From contig CABIZV010000010.1 in NCBI GenBank assembly GCA_902363335.1, positions 1-64,000 of the forward strand: 64,000 bases of DNA, given 5' to 3'. Of the stretch, positions 43,819 through 52,113 are shown piece after piece. The translations under genes were made by a program, and so were the position numbers. Each line of letters opens with the position of its first letter. Positions within the stretch are counted from its first letter, which is position 1. The DNA is from Enterobacteriaceae bacterium. GTDB lineage: Bacteria; Pseudomonadota; Gammaproteobacteria; Enterobacterales; Enterobacteriaceae. The notes beneath the pieces are model-generated. The model ran no database searches. It saw only the letters and a program-made list of their open reading frames with translations, and was not told the DNA's origin.

Positions 43819-44305
43819 ACATTTTTATATGGAATAACATTTGTGATGACCCACACATTAATCATTAATCGCCTGATTTTAATTTTGCTATCAATCGATC
43901 GCAAAATTAAAGCTATGCTTGATGATTTATGTTGGTTTAATTCTGTTAACGAACTAGCTGAAAACAATCTTCCTGAAGCAGAATGCATGGATACTCAAAT
44001 GGCGCAAAGTTGGTCCAGTTTGTGGGACTGCGCCAGTGAAGCATTATGTATGAGCGTTCGTCAGCGTTTCCATCGCCCGGCGCGTTTTTGTTCGCGCTTC
44101 CCGCATTCATTGCTCTGCCTTCGTAAACGAGCTGAACTGGCCTTTAGTTTCCGTAACTCCAGCCTGCATCAACTTGTAGTCTGCCGCCATGCAAGCGGCG
44201 CAGACGGCGATCACCAGAATGACCAATATGTTGTCTCTTCGAAAAGCACAATGCGCGTTATCGCCATTGTGCTTTTTTTATTGCCTGAATCTATGAGGAA
44301 TCGTT
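43819..44305 (+). promoter_or_regulatory. Long untranslated leader of the PTS/mannosidase operon
   Basis: From the predicted start to the first gene there are about 490 nt. A frame from 43801 (191 codons) runs through it, but it continues out of frame into the EIIB gene and has no recognisable domain or convincing ribosome site. I do not call it a gene. The leader ends with an intrinsic terminator, so it may work as an attenuator or yield a small RNA. Confidence 0.5.
44243..44279 (+). terminator. Intrinsic terminator just before the PTS operon
   Basis: AAGCACAATG/CATTGTGCTT with a loop containing CGCGTTATCG is followed by T7. It lies 27 nt before the first gene of the operon, so it must be bypassed or must end a separate leader transcript. 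Confidence 0.85.
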
Positions 44306-44620
44306 ATGTACATTGTCTGTGTTGCTGCTTGTCCAACCGGTGTGGCCCATACTTACATGGCTGCGGAATCGCTTGAAATTACAGGGAAAAAACGAGGTCA
44401 TGAAGTGAAGGTTGAAACCCAGGGGAGTATGGGGGCGGAGAACGAAATTACCCAAGAGGATCTGGCGCGTGCTGATGCGGTAATTATCGCAGCCGATGTG
44501 GCGATTAGCGGCAAAGAGCGTTTTGACGACCTGGTTAAACTTGAGTGCAGCGTCTCTGATCCAATTAAATTTGGCGACGCCGTGTTTGAAGCTGTGGAGC
44601 AGGAGGTGGCAAATGGCTAA
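44306..44620 (+). CDS. PTS fructose-family EIIB component
   Basis: A 104-aa cytoplasmic EIIB of the fructose/mannosylglycerate family. The phospho-cysteine loop is CPTGVAHTYMAAE with active Cys9. It receives phosphate from EIIA and passes it to the sugar during transport through EIIC. It resembles E. coli FrwB/FryB and the B domain of MngA. GAGGA is the ribosome site. It overlaps the EIIC gene by 8 nt. Confidence 0.92.
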   Translation: MYIVCVAACPTGVAHTYMAAESLEITGKKRGHEVKVETQGSMGAENEITQEDLARADAVIIAADVAISGKERFDDLVKLECSVSDPIKFGDAVFEAVEQEVANG

Positions 44621-45728
44621 GTTCCAGGGGGGAGGCAAACCGTCGGCAGGGATAGAGGTCAAGAACGCCATTATGACCGGTGTTTCATGGATGCTGCCGT
44701 TTGTCATTGCGGGCGCGGTACTGATGGGGATTGCGCGTATCGGTGCGTCTATCTATGGCATTGATAACATCTGGGATGCCAGCTATGAGCAGGCTGGCAT
44801 GGTGGTACAGCTGCTGCACAAATTCGACGGCTTCGGCGGGCTGGCGCTGTCACTGATGCTGCCGGTGGTGGCGGGATATATTAGCTTTGCGCTGGCAAAC
44901 AAACCAGGCCTGGCACCGGGGATGATTGGCGGCCTGCTGGCGAGCAACCTGGGCACCGGTTTTCTCGGCGCTCTGGCGGCAGGCTTTGTCGCTGGCTATA
45001 TCGTCCGCGGCCTGAATCGCTATATCAAATTACCGAAGGCGCTCTCTTCTGCAGTGCCGATTTTTATTCTACCGGTGGGCGGCACGCTGCTGACCTGCGT
45101 GGTGATGGCGTTTGTTATCGGCACACCGCTGGCGGCGCTGAATCACGGTATGGAAAGCTGGCTGCTATCCATGTCCGGCACCAATAAAATCATGCTAGCG
45201 GCGATTATTGGCGGCATGGTGGGCTTTGACCTCGGTGGCCCTATCAACAAAGCGGCGGTCACGACGGCGATGGCGCTGCTGGCTTCCGGTATATATGCAC
45301 CAAATACGGCGGCACAGGTGGCGATTATCGTGCCGCCGATTGGTCTGGGGGTAGCCACACTGCTGTGGTCGGCACGCTTCCCGGAATCGCTGCGCGAGGC
45401 GGGTAAAGCGTCAACGCTGATGGGGCTTATCGGCGTCTCTGAAGGGGCCATTCCGTTTGCGCTGTCTAACCCAAGAATTATTGTCGTCAACGTGATTGGT
45501 TCGGCAGTAGGTGCGGCGATGGCGGTGGGATTAGGGGCGGTAAACCATGCGCCGATCTCCGGATTCTACGGTTGGCTGGCGGTTGAGCAATGGCCAATTT
45601 ACGTGCTCTCAATTGTCTGTGGTTCGGCGATTATTGCCTGTGGCTCATTGCTGATTTTCCGCGGACAACCGGGGATATCAGAAGTGAAAAAAGAGGCGGC
45701 AGCACCGAAGTTTAAAGCCAGTCGTTAA
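44613..45728 (+). CDS. PTS fructose-family EIIC permease
   Basis: A 371-aa polytopic inner membrane permease with about 8-10 hydrophobic segments. The family loop GVSEGAIPFALSNP, thought to hold sugar-binding residues, is near residues 270-283. ATG 44613 follows the AGGAGGTGGC ribosome site inside the end of the EIIB gene; an open frame upstream of it overlaps EIIB and is not coding. EIIB and EIIC are on separate chains, as in Frw and Fry systems. Confidence 0.92.
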   Translation: MAKFQGGGKPSAGIEVKNAIMTGVSWMLPFVIAGAVLMGIARIGASIYGIDNIWDASYEQAGMVVQLLHKFDGFGGLALSLMLPVVAGYISFALANKPGLAPGMIGGLLASNLGTGFLGALAAGFVAGYIVRGLNRYIKLPKALSSAVPIFILPVGGTLLTCVVMAFVIGTPLAALNHGMESWLLSMSGTNKIMLAAIIGGMVGFDLGGPINKAAVTTAMALLASGIYAPNTAAQVAIIVPPIGLGVATLLWSARFPESLREAGKASTLMGLIGVSEGAIPFALSNPRIIVVNVIGSAVGAAMAVGLGAVNHAPISGFYGWLAVEQWPIYVLSIVCGSAIIACGSLLIFRGQPGISEVKKEAAAPKFKASR

Positions 45729-45772
45729 ATGCGTCGGTAGCGCAATTGATTTAATTTTCCCTGTGTTTAGCG

Positions 45773-45786
45773 CGGATATATATCCG
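45773..45786. promoter_or_regulatory. Palindrome between EIIC and mannosidase genes
   Basis: CGGATATATATCCG is a perfect 14-bp palindrome with further partial symmetry outward, in the 95-nt gap of the operon. It could be an operator or an RNA hairpin that sets relative expression; it has no T-run. Confidence 0.45.
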
Positions 45787-45823
45787 TGCGGGATACCTAC
45801 GCCTTAAAACAGGAATAAAAGAA

Positions 45824-48415
45824 ATGAAAACGGTTCATTTAATTCAGCACATGCACTGGGATCGTGAATGGTATTTTACTGAAAATGATTCTCAGGCTCT
45901 GCTTTATTATTTTATGGCGGATCTTCTCCAACGTCTTGAAGCAGATGAATCATTAGGTCCATTTATGCTTGATGGGCAAACGGTGGTACTGGAGGATTAT
46001 TTCCAACTGGCCCCGGAAAACCGCGAACGTGTGCAGGCACTGGTAAAAGCCGGACGATTGTTAATTGGTCCATGGTATACGCAGACCGATTTTCTGGTGG
46101 TTGGCGCCGAGTCTATCACCCGTAACTTGCTGTTAGGGCAGGCGGACTGCGATGCGATGGGGCCACGAATGGCGGTGGGCTACGTGCCCGACTCATTCGG
46201 CCAGAGCGCGCAACTGCCGATGTTCCTCAACCAGTTTGCCATCGATCACGCGGTTATCTGGCGCGGCTGGAGTGAATACGACACGCCGTTCACCGAGTTC
46301 CGCTGGCGCAGCCAGGACGGCAGCATCGTCACGACGGCGGTACTGCCGCAAGGGTACGGTTGCGCCAAATGGCTGCCGACGGAGACCGAGCAGGCCTGGC
46401 CACGCCTGTCTGTGGTGCTGGAAAAGCAGGCGGCATTTAGTCGCAGCACGCAGCTATTGCTGCCGAACGGTAACGACCAGTCACCGTTTGAATACGGCGT
46501 GCCAGCCATGCTTGACGCACTGAATAACCAGCAGACGAAGTACCGCTTTGTGCGCAGTGATTTCAGTCGCTTCTTTGCTTCATTGGCGGATATGCCGCTA
46601 GAAACCTTTGAAGGCGAGCTGCTCAGCCCAAAATATATGCGCGTGCATCGCGGTATTTTCTCTACCCGTATGGATATCAAGCAGGCCAACGTCCGACTGG
46701 AGAATTTTGTCAGTCGTCAATTGGAACCGCTGCTGAGCGTGGTCTGGACGCTGGGCCTGCCTTATCCGCAACGCGCCGTTGAGACAATATGGCGCGAAGC
46801 GATGAAATCCCACGCCCACGATAGTATCGGCGGCTGTAACGCCGACCGGGTGAATGCGATGGTCAAAGCGCGCCTGCTGTCGGGCCAGGAAAAAGCCAAT
46901 CAGCTGTATGAACTGAATATGCAGATGCTGGCAAATGGCATCACCGCTCAACAGCAGGGTAAAAAAATCATCGTCTTTAACGCGTTACCTTCGGCGCGTG
47001 ATGGCCTGGTGGCGCTGACGCTCTTCCTGCCCGGTGACGCGTTCCGTATTGTGGACGAACACGGACAACCCTGCTGCTGGCAGATTGTGCGCGAAACTTC
47101 GCAGGATATGTCCGTCATTGTCCAGGAGCTGTCCAACGGCCCCAAACCGGTGTTCTATCGTAAATGTGAAATTTTACTGGAGGCTAAGGCACTTCCCGCC
47201 TGCGGCTATACCACGCTGTATCTACAAGAAGAATACGCCCCCGGATTTGTGGCGCCGCCATCAACCGAAGAGGTGCTGGAAAATCCGTGGCTGCGCCTGA
47301 CGCTGGAAGGCGAGCAGGTGACGCTGGTGGATAAACGCAGCGGTAAACGCTGGGAGAATCTTATCCAACTGGTGGACGGTGGTGATGCTGGGGACACCTA
47401 TAACTACTCGCCGCCGGAGGATGACTGGCGCGTTACCGGCGCTGGAGCATTGCTTCGTGCCGACTGGCAGCGTGGTGCATTGGTGGACGCGCTGTCATTA
47501 AGCTGGTCTATCGCCGCACCGCGCACGCTGGCGGATAGACAACAGCACCGCTGTAATGCTCGGCTGGATATCAGCATGGTCATCACGCTGGCGCATCAGC
47601 GTCCGGTGCTCGACCTCCAGGTGAGCGTCAACAACACGCTGCACGATCACCGTTTACAGCTCGAAATTCCGACTGGCGTTTTCAGTGACGTCCATTATGC
47701 CGATCAGCCGTTTGGGCTCATCCGTCGCCCTAACCGCCCAGCGACATTGGATGTCTGGCAGCAGGAAAAATGGGGCGAAGCCCCAGCTTCACTCTGGCCA
47801 ATGCAAAGCCAGGTGATGATGCATGACGGCAAGTTGGGTCTCAGCGTGGTGACGGATGGGTTACGCGAATATGAAATCCCCGCTGAACGTCCGTCGGTCA
47901 TTGCCATTACGCTGCTGCGTAGCGTCGGATGGTTGGGGCGCGCGGGGATGCCGTGGCGTCCGGGGCGTGCGTCCGGCATGGCGCTCCCATCACCGGATTC
48001 GCAAATTCCTGGTGAATTTAACGCTCATCTGGCGCTTGTTCCACTGTATGACGGCGAAAGCTCGGCGTTCTGGCGTGACGTTGAAAGCTGGCGGACGACG
48101 CCTGTTGGCTGGCTGGACTCTGGCTGGGCACGTTTTAAAACCAATCCGCAAACCCTGGCCTTCCCCGCGTCTTACAGTCTGCTGCACTGGGAGACGCCTC
48201 TGCATTTCAGCACCTTGAAAAAAGCGCAGCATGAAGAGGCGCTGATTTTACGCGGCTGGAACCCCGGCTCGCAGCCTCAGGCTGGCTCCACGCCGGTCGC
48301 CGACGCGATCATAAGTGAAATAACGCTGGCGGAAAAAACGTTAGCCCAACCGCATAAAACCGTACCGGTTTGCGCACCTATCTCGTGGCGTATCACGCCC
48401 GCTGTCAGAGGATAA
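45824..48415 (+). CDS. GH38 alpha-mannosidase, MngB-like
   Basis: An 863-aa glycoside hydrolase family 38 protein without signal peptide, so cytoplasmic. The N-terminal HMHWDREWY supplies zinc ligands (His11/Asp13), Asp123 in GYVPDSFGQ is the predicted nucleophile, and HAHDSIGGC (His332/Asp333) completes the metal site. A helical middle and beta-rich C-terminal domains follow. E. coli MngB (877 aa) hydrolyses 2-O-(6-phospho-mannosyl)-glycerate delivered by the PTS protein MngA. Here too the enzyme lies next to a PTS, so it should act on a phosphorylated mannoside. The aglycone is unknown. It is not the mngAB locus: there is no mngR, and the transporter is split. Confidence 0.88.
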   Translation: MKTVHLIQHMHWDREWYFTENDSQALLYYFMADLLQRLEADESLGPFMLDGQTVVLEDYFQLAPENRERVQALVKAGRLLIGPWYTQTDFLVVGAESITRNLLLGQADCDAMGPRMAVGYVPDSFGQSAQLPMFLNQFAIDHAVIWRGWSEYDTPFTEFRWRSQDGSIVTTAVLPQGYGCAKWLPTETEQAWPRLSVVLEKQAAFSRSTQLLLPNGNDQSPFEYGVPAMLDALNNQQTKYRFVRSDFSRFFASLADMPLETFEGELLSPKYMRVHRGIFSTRMDIKQANVRLENFVSRQLEPLLSVVWTLGLPYPQRAVETIWREAMKSHAHDSIGGCNADRVNAMVKARLLSGQEKANQLYELNMQMLANGITAQQQGKKIIVFNALPSARDGLVALTLFLPGDAFRIVDEHGQPCCWQIVRETSQDMSVIVQELSNGPKPVFYRKCEILLEAKALPACGYTTLYLQEEYAPGFVAPPSTEEVLENPWLRLTLEGEQVTLVDKRSGKRWENLIQLVDGGDAGDTYNYSPPEDDWRVTGAGALLRADWQRGALVDALSLSWSIAAPRTLADRQQHRCNARLDISMVITLAHQRPVLDLQVSVNNTLHDHRLQLEIPTGVFSDVHYADQPFGLIRRPNRPATLDVWQQEKWGEAPASLWPMQSQVMMHDGKLGLSVVTDGLREYEIPAERPSVIAITLLRSVGWLGRAGMPWRPGRASGMALPSPDSQIPGEFNAHLALVPLYDGESSAFWRDVESWRTTPVGWLDSGWARFKTNPQTLAFPASYSLLHWETPLHFSTLKKAQHEEALILRGWNPGSQPQAGSTPVADAIISEITLAEKTLAQPHKTVPVCAPISWRITPAVRG

Positions 48416-48419
48416 TGTT

Positions 48420-50909
48420 GTGTTGAGAATTCAATTTACCTGCCCGTTGCCCAACGGGCTACATGCCCGCCCGGCCAGCGCGCTGGAGCAGCGCGTCAGC
48501 CCGTTTCAGGCTCGCGTGCAGATAAGCAACCTGCGTAACCAGCGTCAGGCCGATGCCCGTAGCGTACTGGCGATGATTGGCACCGATATTCTGTATGACG
48601 ATCCGTGTGAGCTGATGATTGAGGGTGAAGATGAAACTGCCGCATATCAGGCGCTGAATCTGTTTATTACGCAAGAGTTTGCCGGATGCGATGAAGCGAT
48701 TGTCCAGACGGCGACGACGATAGATCAACCGCTGCCGGTTTTTCTGGCGCAGACCCGCGCGGAGACATTACGCGGTAATGGCGTCAGCGCCGGGCTAGCG
48801 CAAGGGCAGGCGATGCATCTCGGCGTGCCGGATCTGCATCAACTGGCCGAACAGGAAACGGCGACGACACCGTCCATACAGCGTGAAACATTGTCGACGG
48901 CGTTGTCTCAGGTTCGCGGCGAGCTTCGCGACGCGCTACTGCACGCGCAGGGAGAAGCCGCGTCGGTATTGCAGGCGCATATCAAGCTGCTGGACGATGC
49001 GTTACTGGAAACCGCGCTGCTTGCCGAGCGTACCACGCGCAATGCGCTGGCGGCGCTGGCACAGGCGCTGGATGAACTGAGCGCACCGCTACGGGAAAGC
49101 CGAAGCGTTTACTTGCAGCAGCGGGTGCTGGATTTGCAGGATTTAGGCTTGCGTCTGGCGGCGCATCTGACCGCGCAGCCGCTGATGCCACCAACGGAAT
49201 TGCAGTGCAATACCATTGTTATTAGCCCGGTGCCTATCACCCCCGGCCAGTTTCTGGCGCTACGCGGCCCGCATCTGAAAGGTGTGGTGATGGGCGCGGG
49301 CGGGGAAACCTCGCACACCGTGATCCTGGCACGATCGTTCGGTATTCCGCTGCTGAGCATTGAGGCAACGGATGCGGGGCGTATTCGCGGCGGCGAAGCG
49401 CTGCTGCTCGACACCCGCTACGGCGTAGCGGTGGTATCACCCGATACGCAGGCGCTGCGCTGGTATCAACTCGAAGAGGACAAACGTCAACGTCTTGACG
49501 CGCGTTTGCAGCCGCTTATTCAGCGTCCCGGCGCGACACAAGAAGGCGAGCGGGTAACGGTGCTGGCGAATATCGCGCTGGCAGCGGAAGCGGAGGCCGC
49601 CTTTGCCGCCGGTGCGGAGGGTATTGGTCTGTTCCGCACCGAAATGCTGTTCTGCGAACGCGCCGCGCCGCCAGACGAAGAGGAGCAATACCAGGCCTAT
49701 CGTCATGTGCTGGAGCAGGCGCAGGGGCGCAAAGTGGTGATCCGCACGCTGGATATCGGCGGCGACAAACCGTGTGATTACCTGGCGATGCCGCAGGAGG
49801 AGAACCCGTTCCTCGGCTGGCGCGGCATTCGCCTGTACCCGGAATATATGTCGGTTTTCCGTCCGCAGATGCGCGCGCTACTGCGCGCCAGCGTTGCCGG
49901 GCCGTTGCACATCATGGCGCCGATGGTGACCACACTAGAAGAGATGAAATGGTTGCGTGAACAGTTCGCGTTGACGGCAACGCAACTGCTCGCTGAGGGC
50001 GTGGCGATTGGGTCATGGTCGCTGGGTATTATGGCAGAAGTGCCATCGGTGCTTTATCTGCTCGAGAAGGCCGCTGCGTATATCGATTTTGTCTCTATTG
50101 GTAGCAACGATCTGACGCAATATTTCCTGGCCTGCGACCGAGGCAATGCGCAGGTGCGCCATCTCTATAACTACTTTGATCCGGCGTTTTTACAGCTGCT
50201 TAAAGAGATGACGACGCGTGCTCGACAGGCTGGTATTGAGATCAGTCTGTGTGGCGAAATGGGCGGCGACCCGACGGCGACTGCGTTATTGCTGGGTGCG
50301 GGGCTGCGTCAACTCAGCATGTCCTCAAGCCGTATTGCGGCGGCGAAGGGGCGCTTGATGACGCTCACTGTCGCACAAGGTGAACAATTACTGGAACGAG
50401 CGCTGACATGCGAAAGTGGAGAGGAGGTGGCAGCACTGCTTTCAGTACAGGCGGCCACGCAAGCCAAAGCGGTCTTTGATCCGTGCTTGATCCTGCTCGA
50501 TCGCATTGTCGCTAGTAAAGCCGAGGCGATCAAGATGCTGACCGATAACCTGGAGGTTGAACAGCGAGTCTCTTGTGGCCCGGCGGTGGAAGAGGCTATC
50601 TGGCAGCGCGAGGCGATATTCTCGACTGCGTTAGGCTTTGCTATTGCGCTCCCACACTGTAAATCGGCGGCTGTGACGCACAGCAGTGTGTCGGTCATGC
50701 GCTTGCGCGAACCGCTGGCATGGAGCGACGAAGTGGATGTTTCACTGGTCATCATGCTGACAGTAAGCGAGCAGGAGAAGGGAGATCATATGAAAATATT
50801 CTCTCGCCTGGCGCGCAAACTGATGCATGCAGATTTCCGCGAACAGCTTCTGAATTGTACCTCGCCACAGGATGTGTCCGCGCAGCTTGCACAGGAAATG
50901 GTGGGATAA
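48420..50909 (+). CDS. Multiphosphoryl transfer protein (HPr-EI-EIIA fusion)
   Basis: An 829-aa PTS fusion. HPr (about 1-85) has phospho-His15 in PNGLHARPAS. Enzyme I (about 115-680) has phospho-His299 in GGETSHTVILARSF and the PEP site (RTEMLFCER, CGEMGGDPTA). A C-terminal EIIA-Fru domain (about 690-829) has His746 in IALPHCKSAA. All three phosphorylation sites are intact, so it can pass phosphate from PEP to the EIIB alone. It resembles E. coli FryA and FrwA (about 831-833 aa). The start is GTG with GAGGATAAT upstream, 4 nt after the mannosidase stop. Confidence 0.92.
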   Translation: MLRIQFTCPLPNGLHARPASALEQRVSPFQARVQISNLRNQRQADARSVLAMIGTDILYDDPCELMIEGEDETAAYQALNLFITQEFAGCDEAIVQTATTIDQPLPVFLAQTRAETLRGNGVSAGLAQGQAMHLGVPDLHQLAEQETATTPSIQRETLSTALSQVRGELRDALLHAQGEAASVLQAHIKLLDDALLETALLAERTTRNALAALAQALDELSAPLRESRSVYLQQRVLDLQDLGLRLAAHLTAQPLMPPTELQCNTIVISPVPITPGQFLALRGPHLKGVVMGAGGETSHTVILARSFGIPLLSIEATDAGRIRGGEALLLDTRYGVAVVSPDTQALRWYQLEEDKRQRLDARLQPLIQRPGATQEGERVTVLANIALAAEAEAAFAAGAEGIGLFRTEMLFCERAAPPDEEEQYQAYRHVLEQAQGRKVVIRTLDIGGDKPCDYLAMPQEENPFLGWRGIRLYPEYMSVFRPQMRALLRASVAGPLHIMAPMVTTLEEMKWLREQFALTATQLLAEGVAIGSWSLGIMAEVPSVLYLLEKAAAYIDFVSIGSNDLTQYFLACDRGNAQVRHLYNYFDPAFLQLLKEMTTRARQAGIEISLCGEMGGDPTATALLLGAGLRQLSMSSSRIAAAKGRLMTLTVAQGEQLLERALTCESGEEVAALLSVQAATQAKAVFDPCLILLDRIVASKAEAIKMLTDNLEVEQRVSCGPAVEEAIWQREAIFSTALGFAIALPHCKSAAVTHSSVSVMRLREPLAWSDEVDVSLVIMLTVSEQEKGDHMKIFSRLARKLMHADFREQLLNCTSPQDVSAQLAQEMVG

Positions 50910-50912
50910 ACC

Positions 50913-52088
50913 ATGATGCAGAATCCTCGCCGGGCCTTCATTCTGCTGTCGGGCGTCTTTTTTTACTGGGGCGTCCTGACCGCGATTAACAGTGCGACGA
51001 TCCCGTTTTTCCGTCAGGTATTCTCGCTGTCATGGCGTGACTCCATGTTGGTCAATGTCGCGTTTTACCTGGCCCCGTTTGCTATCTGCCTGCCATGCTC
51101 GGGGTGGATGGCGCGTTTTGGCTATCGTCGTGCTCTGATGCTGGCGTTAACGCTAGCGGTCATCGGTGCGGTGGCGATCGCCGGTTCGCTCTGGCAGACG
51201 ACTTTTGTCGGCTGCCTGGTGGGGATTTTTATTTTAGCAATGGGGGTTGCCGCCATGCAGGTGGTGGCTAATCCCTACGTTAACCGGTTGGGTGATGCGC
51301 ACAATGCGGCCGGGCGCTTAAGCCTGGCGTCGTCGATTAACTCGTTCGGCGCCGCGCTGGCGCCGATTTTGCTAGCCGTGGTTCTGGCGAGCGTGGGGGC
51401 GTCGGTTAGCGCGTTATACGTAGGTCTGATGTTGGCGGGAGTTGTCCTGTTTTTTGCATTTTATCGCCTCACGATTGCCGATTTTCACGATATGGGCACA
51501 AGCCCCCTTTCATCGTTACGGACTTTGTGCCGCTATCCGCAGTTTCGTGCCGGAGTGAGCGGAATTTTTGTCTATGTGGGTGTCGAGGTCAGCATTGGCA
51601 CCACGGCGCTGAGCTATCTGCACGAACCCGCATTAGGTGGGTTTTCACTCGCTCAGGCCACGTCGTTAATTGCGCTGTACTGGGGGGGAGCGCTGGCGGG
51701 CCGTTTTTTCTACGGCCTGCTGGCTCGCTATTGCCGCGTGCGGTTGCTGTTTTGTCTGTGTACGGCTGGCGCAATGTTGCTGACGATTGCGGCAGTGGGC
51801 CTTGCCAACCGCGCAGGTGGCTACTGTTTGCTAGCGGTGGGAGTCATGAATTCAGTGATGTATCCGGTGATTTTCTCCCGCACGCTATCCGGCCTGGATG
51901 GTTATGCCGCGCCCATCTCGGCATGCCTGATTATGGCGGGTATTGGCGGTGGTTTACTGCCTTTTATTCAGGGCATCGTCATTGATGCTGTGGGTCTGCG
52001 ATTGAGCTTCTTGGTACCGGTCGTAGGATATCTATTTTTGTTTATCAATGGGCTTAAGGACGAGGCTCGAAGCAGGGTAATTGTTTGA
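50913..52088 (+). CDS. FHS-family (FucP-like) sugar permease
   Basis: A 391-aa major facilitator protein with about 12 membrane segments. The N-terminal GVFFYWGVLTAINSATIPFF and the middle FVYVGVEVSIGTTALSYL match the fucose:H+ symporter family. FHS proteins import fucose, glucose, galactose or related sugars with protons. It begins 3 nt after the multiphosphoryl transfer gene. Its presence next to a PTS suggests a second, unphosphorylated substrate or product route, for example export of a released sugar. Two ATGs are adjacent; the first is given. Confidence 0.85.
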   Translation: MMQNPRRAFILLSGVFFYWGVLTAINSATIPFFRQVFSLSWRDSMLVNVAFYLAPFAICLPCSGWMARFGYRRALMLALTLAVIGAVAIAGSLWQTTFVGCLVGIFILAMGVAAMQVVANPYVNRLGDAHNAAGRLSLASSINSFGAALAPILLAVVLASVGASVSALYVGLMLAGVVLFFAFYRLTIADFHDMGTSPLSSLRTLCRYPQFRAGVSGIFVYVGVEVSIGTTALSYLHEPALGGFSLAQATSLIALYWGGALAGRFFYGLLARYCRVRLLFCLCTAGAMLLTIAAVGLANRAGGYCLLAVGVMNSVMYPVIFSRTLSGLDGYAAPISACLIMAGIGGGLLPFIQGIVIDAVGLRLSFLVPVVGYLFLFINGLKDEARSRVIV

Positions 52089-52113
52089 TAATAATTAACT
52101 TAAGGTGATACTA

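Noticed and set aside
43801..44376. 191-codon frame in the leader of the PTS operon
   Set aside because: It runs through an intrinsic terminator and on into the EIIB gene in another frame, has no domain or good ribosome site, and looks like chance. A shorter peptide within the leader cannot be excluded.
44496..44612. Longer N-terminus for the EIIC gene
   Set aside because: The extra 39 codons overlap EIIB coding sequence in another frame, and the ATG at 44613 has a clear ribosome site.
45824..48415. Identification of the mannosidase as mngB itself
   Set aside because: The transporter is split into EIIB and EIIC with a separate EIIA fusion and no mngR or fused mngA; only family membership is supported.
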